A DNA stretch of 15,775 bases, taken from contig JALLAZ010000433.1 of assembly GCA_036939755.1 (NCBI GenBank), positions 1 through 15,775 of the forward strand. The letters run 5' to 3'. This DNA is from Stephanodiscus triporus. Lineage: Eukaryota > Bacillariophyta > Thalassiosirophyceae > Thalassiosirales > Thalassiosiraceae. This document shows, one piece after another, positions 8,566 through 15,775 of the stretch (position 1 is the first letter of the stretch; every line of letters begins with the position of its first letter). The notes beneath the pieces are model-generated. The model made no database searches and was not told the origin of the DNA. It was given only the letters and a program-made list of their open reading frames with translations. The position numbers and the translations under genes are program-made.

Positions 8566-10527
8566 TTACCAGAATGACTTGCGCTTCAATGGGTCAATTC
8601 TGGGGCTGTCTAGGCATGGGACCTTCGACGGCTTGTCCTTAAAGTGACATGAAAATATTGGTTCCGCACTGCAGCATTGTTCGACCAAGACGCCATCGGC
8701 CACGTTGCCATCAACTAAGTTTGATACATCGTCGCCTATGCATTTATCATGGACATACCACTCTCCCATCTGCCTGAAAAACAGCAACTTATTCACCTTA
8801 TTTTCCGTCCACGACATGTGAAGTATGTATGCATTGGACTTCCCGCTTATTATTGCATGCATTGTGTCCCAATTTTGATGGTAATGATATCCACCCGGGA
8901 ACATGTCCGTTTGCGAAGCGTCAAATACTTTAACCTTCAAGCCAAACATCGAAGAATGCTCATTCAGCAGCTGAACCAGAACCTGTTGATGGCTTTTTGA
9001 CTTGCGAATTATGGCGCCATGATACAGCAGCGATGTGAATAGATAAGACGTTTTCTTGTTTGACCTGACGTAGTAAAAGCCCGAGTTGGCCGAGAATGGG
9101 TTGTAGCGCGTTTGTGCGCTACCATCGTGCTGGAACATAATGTCGAATTCTTGAATGGCGGTGTTGGATTTGTCATGAAAATATGCCAGAGGATTTTTGA
9201 ACCATACAATATCCTATGGGGGTTGTTGCAAGAGTATTGCTGTCAGCAGGAACAGCGACCAGAAATTATCTGATAGTAAAAGAAGAACATCACGCCTCCT
9301 TACCACATCCTGGAACAGCACATCATGACCCAGTAAACTGACGTAGAGTACACATAATACCTTGGCAAACATCATATTGGCGAAAACGAAGTCACCGTAA
9401 GCCTTGGCAGCCCCTGTTGGCATTCTGCCAAAGTTTTTCTCATCAAAATATGTTGCCACTCCCAAACCCTGTGCCAGATTGTATGACCCTTCATCTGTTG
9501 GGAAAACTAAGACATTCCCAGTATCAATCCCTCTGCTCCTCGCAGCGCATATGAAATTGCTCAATAGCTCACTCTGGCCTGAATTCACCGTCAAAACTAC
9601 GACAGTGTTGTCACGAACGACGTTACGCCGTTGCAGCAAATCTTTCACATCCTTCAATACATCTTCAACGTTCTCCAAGAATGTCTTCATCCGATCAAAA
9701 TGCTCAAGGAGAATTCCTTTTTCTCTTCTCTTAAAATTTCCCCATACATCGGGAAGCTCAAATACGTCGACGCCGTTCTTGTTCTGGGTAATTCTGCCTG
9801 CATGTCGGAGTGGCAAGGCATGATCAAGTTGTCTATGTTTTTTATTGTGAGCATCGAAAACGGGCATACGGACCCAGCGGTTGATGTGATAGCTTTCGAA
9901 GTCGCCAATCAGGAGATGACAGTCGGTGTCATTTTTAAGTGCGGTAAATATGACATTGAGAGTGTCGCATTTCTCCATTGCCTCCAAAACAGATGCTTTT
10001 GCCATTCCACCATTTATGCCATGTATTGCATCCTTCTCCAATTTTTCATTTGATGGTACCGATGCGAGTGTGTTGTACAGGATGATTGAGTCGGTGCCCC
10101 CTAATAAATCGTTTTTAATGGGAACGCCGAAGTCGTAAGTCTTGAGCATTTCGGCTGTTGACACCCGTAGGGCGCCGACTGCAAATCCTCCCACCGTGTC
10201 TGGAAATAACTTGCCATTTTTTGTCTGATCACCTCGTGCCAACTCTTCTTTCATCCGGTTGGATATTTTCTGACGCAGGGACGCAGATAGTTCAGATACG
10301 GTGGTGCAATCAACCGCTACACTGGCATCGACCTCGCTTTCGCGAACAGAACTCCTAACTGCATTGATATCGATCTTACTTTCGTACGCAGAATTTCGAT
10401 ATCCAAAGTAAAATGAAGCGACGCACAGTTTCAGTAACGCAGCGACGGCAAAAAGCCGTCGCCCACGGTTGCAGGCAGGCTGCCTTTCATTCCGGTGCTT
10501 CGTAACATGGGGCTCATCGGAATTCAT
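8566..10527 (-). CDS. Type II membrane glycosyltransferase, nucleotide-diphospho-sugar transferase family (PF03407-like), 2 exons
   Basis: Predicted Golgi or ER glycosyltransferase of 623 residues. Exon 1 is 10527-9304 and exon 2 is 9213-8566, joined in phase 0 by a 90-nt intron (GTAAGG...ATAG). A short basic cytosolic tail is followed by one membrane segment at about residues 25-43 and then a lumenal part. The C-terminal catalytic domain starts near residue 300 with NTVVVLTVNSGQSELLSN and VLVFPTDEGSYNLAQGLGV. The metal-binding DxD is DVD at 407-409, in LLGHDVLFQDV plus DIVWFKNPL, and the intron falls between its V and second D. Later conserved parts include HQNW and GEWYVHDKC. This is the layout of plant and algal enzymes of the RRA/RGXT type, but the sugar and acceptor cannot be read from the sequence. 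Residues about 60-290 are unassigned. The start is the first ATG upstream of the membrane segment. The 3' end converges on the Cys/His repeat gene, 157 bases away. Confidence 0.85.
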
Positions 10528-10736
10528 GTCAAGAGTGGCGTCGTGGTGTCGTGGTGGCGAGGGAGAGGGAGTCTCTTTGCGACGTTGACGTTGGTACCAT
10601 TTAGGTACATACCATACGATGTGTACATAAGTCAGGTTACGTTTGACCTCAAATTACCACCCCTAAATTTCCCTAAACACTACTCTAAAAATCAAACATC
10701 AACATCACCACCGACTCTCGGAAAACGAGCGGTGGG
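10528..10736. promoter_or_regulatory. Divergent promoter region between glycosyltransferase and Cys/His protein genes
   Basis: Only 209 bases separate the two start codons, so both promoters must share or overlap this stretch. It contains clustered GGTAC/GTAC words (10590-10630), including ACATACCATAC at 10608-10618, an 11-mer also found at 7848-7858 in the other divergent promoter. I found no TATA box that I trust. Confidence 0.5.
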
Positions 10737-12975
10737 ATGAAAACAACTAACGATGATGCGAGGAGCTGTGGGTCTAAGAAGCGCCCCTGCCCTTCCCGCA
10801 CGACGAAGGACGACGACGGCGTGGAGATCAGTGGTGACAACCCCGCCCGTCATTGCCAAGTCTCATCCAAGTCCCGTCCCCTTTCTCTCCTCGCGACTTG
10901 CGCTCTCGACCGGGGGGACATCAAGAACCAACATCAGCTCCGCTCGCCGCCATCGGACTCGGTAGAAGGAGGCAACATGAGACTATTCAATCATGATAGC
11001 AATTCGCCACGGACAATAGGGCATAATATCCCGACGGATGATGGGTTACCAACACAGAACACTTTACCGTTGCGGGGCACGAATCCTCCAATGGTCCAGA
11101 TGGCGTGCATCCAACCGGACGGCATGTTGCACCGAGGCCAATCTAACCCAAACACTGCAATGTTTAATCCTCAGTATTTGTTTAATTATGCGTAAGATTA
11201 GAAATGATCAACTTTGAATATTACGATGTAAACCAGTCTCAACGCGGCCCTCTGTCCTGTGTTTTCGTAGGGAATTGGTTAATATCCTTCAAGAAAGCAT
11301 TTCCCAGGGCAATGCCGCCACGGCCAACTTGGCGTATAATTGTTCCCAAGCTTTGATTATGCCGGTAAACAATTCTATGCTAGGAATTGCAGCTGCTCCA
11401 AATATGCACAAGCAGGGTGAGGATCCGTTGCAGCTACCCAATCAAGGTAGATGGCACACAAGCGATTGGAGTGGTGGATATCGTTCCCTAAGCACACATG
11501 CAGGGAGCTATCCACAGTACCAGAGTCACGAGACCAGTCCTAACAATGCAGTCCTGGAATGCAATATAAATAATCCATGTAGTGTTGGTACATCGATAAC
11601 ACCAGCAGAAAATCATCCGCAGCAAGAGCAGCAGTCAAATTCGCGGAAGCTTTCTGCGGTTACTCATCCCAATGGAAATGCACTCAACACAGAGAGACAA
11701 TACCTGTCACCCTCTACCAATGGAGTGCCAAGGGAAGATTACAGTGTTGAAATGAATCATGGAAATTTTACCAATGGAAGCACACAATCCTTTCATCACA
11801 GTAGTGCCATCGCAAGAAACCTGGCAGGTGCTGTGCCAATTCCTCCCAATCAAATACTTCAGGCCCAGCAGCTCATTCCGAATAGACGGTGCATTTCACT
11901 GTGGACACCGGAGGATGACGAGCGTCTATCGACGCAGCAATGCTGGCTCCGCAAACAAATAGAAACTTTTCCGGCTTCAACTCGAGACGTTGGGGCCCGT
12001 GGAAGGAATCGATTGCTGGACATAGGCCAAGTTGGTATCCGATGCATTCACTGCAAAAACTTGCCCCCGGAAGGCAGAGGGAAGGGATCCTCCTATTTCC
12101 CAGCTTCCATCAAGTCAATATATCAGTCGGCTCAAAATTTACTCTCATTCCATTTTAAGGAGGACACGGTACGCAACTAATCTTGTCATGGCTGCTTGCT
12201 TGCTGGCTGATGTACAACATACTCTACTTAATTCTGTGCGCTTTTCCCATGTGCTTTGTTGCTTGCCAAGTGTCCGTTGATTCCGCCTAGATTCCTGCAG
12301 GAGATGAGAGATGCTGGGGAAACCTCAGCCATTTGTCCTCAGATGGCACCTAAGGCAGGAAAGTCCCGTGCCGGTGGAGGTAAAGCCTTTTGGGAAGCTA
12401 TGGCGGCAAGTAGAACAGGGCTGGTTGATACGACCGTCGGCATTCGATACCGGGATGACGCCCCAAGTTATCAACAATTGGCATTGGTTGATGAAAATGA
12501 TACAACAATGTCTTGTTTCCCCGAGAGCTCAGTGCTTACCCATATCGAGGACAAGGGCAAAGTGACTGATTTTTGCTTTATATTGATGTCGCAGTTTTTG
12601 CCCTATTGTTCGCAGGTATCAATGTCTACTAGTGACATGGTGGAGTGGGAATCTGATCTTGAGAACGAAGAACCAATGCACGCGATTGGCATAGTTTGCA
12701 GATTTTGCAGGGGAGTGTCTGATGATGGGAAACGGTCAAAGGGGATATTTTTATCTTCGAAGGCTGACACAATGATGAGAAACAAGAACCTTGCTAGAAT
12801 CTACAACCACCTTATCTGTTGTGGACCCGATGACGTGAAGACGAAACTCAAGCAGGCAAAAAACGTCCACCTTCCCCAAAGCGATCGTCTGCGGAAGGGC
12901 TGGAAGAAGCAATTCTTTGAAAGTGTTTGTGAAAGGCTCATGCAAGCTCTTTACGGGGATGATGGCAGTGATTAG
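10737..12975 (+). CDS. Uncharacterised diatom-type protein with two CxxC...H...C modules, 3 exons
   Basis: Protein of 685 residues, function unknown. Exons 10737-11191, 11271-12168 and 12271-12975 are joined by GT-AG introns of 79 and 102 nt; the joins give QYLFNYA+ELVNIL and HFKEDT+CPLIPP. Residues 1 to about 330 are polar, rich in Asn, Gln, Ser and Pro, and probably disordered. From about 345 the protein becomes ordered: [20 protein letters not shown], then [10 protein letters not shown]. Module 1 has C410, C413, H446 and C452. Module 2 (GIVCRFC) has C594, C597, H631 and C634 or C635. Both run G-x-x-C-x2-C, then a Gly/Lys loop and an aromatic/Ser block, then His and Cys about 33 residues later, as in a zinc site. 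Between them are [21 protein letters not shown] and the hydrophobic [14 protein letters not shown] recall this arrangement from many uncharacterised diatom and related stramenopile proteins. A regulatory, possibly DNA-binding, role is a guess from the composition. Confidence 0.8.
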
Positions 12976-13308
12976 CTACTGAGGGACATGGAAACATATT
13001 TTTTCATATCATAATTATTTTTCGTTGCATACAACAGAAAAGCCGCAAAGTATCATGATTAGATATGCCCAACGATGCTTGATGGATCCTGTATCCAATT
13101 CGCTACCTGAAAACTTCAACCCTTGAGTGACATCTATTGCCCATGCATGGACTTGATATGGTAAAAGTGATTGAACTGTTCCGCTTTTGTCTCGTGTCTT
13201 TCATTAGGTTGTTCAACATCCATGAAAAAGATAACGCTAAAGAGATTACATTTACAATATAAATCCTAATTATTTCGAGAAATAATGTCATTATTTGATT
13301 CAATCGTC
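12976..13308. other. Convergent intergenic region, 333 nt
   Basis: AT-rich sequence between the 3' ends of the Cys/His protein gene and phytoene synthase. I see no coding stretch. It should hold both 3' UTRs and a small palindrome at 13269-13286. Confidence 0.6.
13269..13286. repeat. Perfect 8-bp inverted repeat downstream of phytoene synthase
   Basis: ATTATTTC at 13269-13276 and GAAATAAT at 13279-13286 are exact reverse complements with a two-base spacer. The palindrome begins 23 bases after the phytoene synthase stop codon, inside its likely 3' UTR. It is AT-rich and could be chance. Confidence 0.5.
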
Positions 13309-15072
13309 TCATTTTCTTGACTGATCGTCCCACGATTTTTCCAATATAAGCTCCAACTGCTTCTCATATTCATCTAATGACGGCTTTCCCCAGTCCTCAG
13401 GGAGCGGCATAATCTTCGCTAGATCGAGCGTTCTGTACCACGACGCCGGTATCCCAGCCAGCTTTTCCCATTTTCCAACGTACGCTCTCTTGGTAAGCGA
13501 ATCATACTGATTTTCCTCAATCTTATCCAAAATTTTTCCGTATGCATCGCACGAAAGTTGCACTGGCAGGCGAGATTCGGGACGCAGCATTGGCACACCC
13601 CGAAGAGCACGGGCATAATACATTCTTGCACGAGCAATCTCGTACTTCATGAGATTGATATAGTTCTCGTCAACAATTTGTTCGAATATTTGCTGCTGGG
13701 TAACTCCGAACTTGTCCATGTCACGCTGAGGCAAGTAGACCCGCCCACGTTTTACTGCATCCTCGCCCACATCACGTAGGATGTTTGTGATTTGAAATGC
13801 TACACCCAGAGAAAGGGCTGGTTCTCTGACGTTTTTGTGCATGGAAGAATTTATCTGGTGAGAAAACGCCAATAGAATAATACCCATATGCCAACAATAT
13901 TCAAACTCAAAAGAAACTTACTTTGCCATCTCATCGGTGTATCCCGGAGCACAACCAAACACAGGCATGGACATCAAGCCCACAGTCCCAGCCACACGAT
14001 AACAGTACAGATGCAGCTCATCCCAGGTGTCATATCTCTCCTGTCCCAATCCAGGAATATCCATCAGCATCCCCCTTATCATGTCTGAGAATGGAGTCAT
14101 GGGTAACTTGGGGAATTTGACTTTGCAATCCAACAAGGGCAAATCCAAAACATCCACAACATCCCCACGATCAAATAGTCTCTCCAAACGGATTTCCCAC
14201 ACGGATAGATCCGTCAGCATCTCAGTGTTGGGATCTTGTGCTTCGGGTCGAGGTGCATCGACGATTTCATCAGTCCTGCGGCACCATACGTATATCGCCC
14301 AAATCGCTTTCATGGCCGGCTCAGGCAAGACTTGCGTGCCAAGGTAAAAGGTCTTGGCAAACGCCGACGTGACGATGCCGGATTCTTCGTACGCACGTGC
14401 GAGGAGGCGGTCGAATCGCGACGTTTCCTCCTTGGTAAACTCGGTGTCTCCATTTCCACCCTTCCACGATTGAGGAAAAGTGCCCATACCGGCCTTCGAA
14501 CGGAGGTAACTCGCACACTTTTGTACGAGTGCATTGGCATCTTCCCCCGATGCCTCATCTACGTACTCATCTACGAAGGTACCGATTTCGTAACCAACCT
14601 CGGCTACTACTTCATCGTTTATCCCCATCAGCCGTCCCCCCGAATTACGATTTTCAACAGACGAGCCGTCCACAGAGGCTTCGTGCTTCTTCCGCGCCAC
14701 CGCGAGTGCCCTTTCCGCACGAGAAGTCGAGTCCTTAACGGACGCAAAATCAACGACCGGACCTCCATCCAGAGTGACGCCTAATGACAATTCGTTGGAT
14801 ATTTCTCGCGAAGATCTCCCGCCGCCGACGTGGATATTATGCGCGGGCGTTTCTTCATCGGCGTGAATCGGGCTCTTGGAAATCTGACCGGTATTGAATG
14901 GAAAAGACACTTCGTCCTTCTGCGGTACCACGGACATCAATGCAGTGTCCCTCCTTCCCCCGGACATGAATGCCATGTGTCTTTGGTGGGTGACAGAGGT
15001 GGGCATCGGAATCAGGGACCAACCGGATGATAATGCAAGGGCAAACGCCATAGCTCTGGGACCGAACGTCAT
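13309..15072 (-). CDS. PSY: Plastid phytoene synthase, 2 exons
   Basis: Joins two geranylgeranyl diphosphates into phytoene, the first committed step of carotenoid synthesis, in the plastid. The protein has 555 residues. Exon 1 is 15072-13922 and exon 2 is 13825-13309. The 96-nt intron starts GTAAGT; the acceptor GTCAG at 13830-13826 fits because it gives DEMAK+EPALSLGVAFQ in frame, whereas an earlier CAG near 13865 would create a stop. The first true ATG is at 15072; the frame is open further upstream but has no ATG. Residues 1-34 look like a signal peptide, then Phe35 (HMA|FMSGGRR) begins a transit-peptide-like stretch, as in plastid proteins of algae with secondary plastids. Residues about 40-215 are poorly conserved. 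The core begins near SFAKTFYLGTQ-like sequence (AFAKTFYLGTQVLP). It carries both Asp-rich motifs, DEIVD at 268-272 and DVGED at 389-393, and YRVAGTVGLMS at 358-368. All expected catalytic aspartates are present. Confidence 0.94.
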
Positions 15073-15710
15073 TTTCTCTGGAAAGTAAGAGGACAAGGTA
15101 TCTAGTTTCAATGATATGTATCACCCACAGCCTGTCGAGTTGCCAAACGCCCGACTCGCCAGTGCTCTAGAGAAAATCTTCGTTATTACTGATCGCAGTA
15201 GTCGTTGACCTCCGCTTCAATAAAACAACCCCACGTGTTCATTTAAAATCAATCTATCTAGGTTGGTTAAAGTGGAGCTCTTCCTCTCCTCCTGTCCAAC
15301 GCTCTTCCTCACCTCCTAATCCAAAACAACAAGACCCTTGGTCCTCTCTTGCCTGCACGCGCTGTGATGAGGCTGTTAGCTGCTCTTGCTTGACTAGGTA
15401 CGTACGATGGTCCTTCCTCCGGATAAACATCAACTTGCGGGTTGAAGTGATTGGAGTATGATCTGAGGTAGGTACTTTTGCGGTGGGAGCAAAAACCAAT
15501 AGAGTCTATGGTAGAGAACACTCAAGAAGATATGTACTAGGAGTATCCTAATAGTACTCCATGTATGTACAATCGTACCCCAAATCGTGTATCATATTAC
15601 TCCTAATAGATCAAGGGCCTGATACGTGTTCCTATGTATGGTACTCTATGTACCAAATGATTTGAGAGCTGCAAGGAAAAATATCACGGAAAATAGATAC
15701 TTATGAAAAG
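15073..15710. promoter_or_regulatory. Upstream region of phytoene synthase, with short repeats
   Basis: I see no supported gene in these 638 bases; the frames open here (for example minus strand 15499-15254) are Pro/Ser/Arg-rich shadows with no recognisable domain. The part nearest 15073 should hold the PSY promoter. Positions 15530-15660 are dense in short repeated words: TCCTAATAG at 15546-15554 and 15601-15609, a GGAGTA/TACTCC inverted pair (15540-15545, 15555-15560), and TACTCCATGTA (15555-15565) with a one-mismatch copy at 15642-15652. Confidence 0.45.
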
Positions 15711-15775
15711 ATGGGCTTGTATGAAATGCTACTAGTATCTGCTGTCCTCGCTGCTGCTGTCATTCCCGTTGCTCT
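15711..15775 (+). CDS. Possible 5' end of a signal-peptide-bearing protein, cut by the window edge
   Basis: An open frame from ATG 15711, with a second in-frame ATG at 15726, reads MLLVSAVLAAAVIPVAL from the second ATG up to the window edge. That is a typical hydrophobic signal-peptide core. Only about 20 codons are visible, so the product is unknown and a chance open stretch cannot be ruled out. If real, the gene is divergent from phytoene synthase. Confidence 0.33.
   Translation, partial: MGLYEMLLVSAVLAAAVIPVA

Noticed and set aside
9404..10053. Overlapping + strand frames of about 140 codons
   Set aside because: They are antisense to the glycosyltransferase exon and do not resemble any family.
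14236..14784. 182-codon + strand open frame
   Set aside because: It is antisense to the phytoene synthase coding region and shows no domain of its own.
15073..15111. Longer phytoene synthase N-terminus using a TTG at 15111
   Set aside because: TTG is an unlikely start in a nuclear gene, and the ATG at 15072 gives a proper signal peptide.
15254..15521. Minus-strand frames of 70-81 codons upstream of phytoene synthase
   Set aside because: No start context, domain or splice link to a neighbour; the composition is that of random translation.

Overview
The window looks like nuclear DNA of a photosynthetic stramenopile, most likely a diatom. Four lines of evidence support this. Genes are broken by short GT-AG introns (about 80-230 nt). 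The carotenoid gene encodes a phytoene synthase with a bipartite leader (signal peptide, then a phenylalanine at the predicted cleavage site) of the kind used to enter plastids of secondary origin. One gene belongs to a Cys/His-rich family that I recall from diatom genomes. There is also an ER-type Hsp90 with its own signal peptide. I cannot name the species.

Layout, left to right. Positions 112-1940 (+) hold a decayed hAT-like transposase. Positions 1989-3611 (+) hold a secreted subtilisin-family (S8) protease with three exons. Positions 3612-4491 are a convergent intergenic gap with only weak traces of coding sequence. Positions 4492-7539 (-) hold a five-exon GRP94-type Hsp90. Positions 7540-7934 form a divergent promoter region with CACGTG and TGACGTG elements. 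Positions 7935-8408 (+) hold a small protein made of 32-residue Cys/His repeats, followed by a decayed repeat. Positions 8566-10527 (-) hold a two-exon type II membrane glycosyltransferase. Positions 10528-10736 are a second divergent promoter. Positions 10737-12975 (+) hold a three-exon Cys/His protein of unknown function with a duplicated putative zinc-binding module. Positions 13309-15072 (-) hold a two-exon phytoene synthase. Positions 15073-15710 are upstream DNA rich in short repeats. At 15711-15775 (+) there is the possible start of a secreted or organellar protein that runs off the edge.

The intact genes alternate in orientation (+ - + - + -), giving convergent 3' ends and shared divergent promoters. 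They do not form a pathway. The protease, GRP94 and glycosyltransferase all belong to the secretory route, and phytoene synthase reaches the plastid through it, but that alone is not evidence of a functional cluster. I rebuilt the splice sites by hand from reading frame, GT-AG borders and family conservation; no transcript data were available.

I see no defence system, CRISPR array, operon or RNA gene. The items most worth a second look are the duplicated CxxC...H...C protein, the missing ER-retention tail on the GRP94, and the repeat protein whose fifth repeat continues through stop codons.
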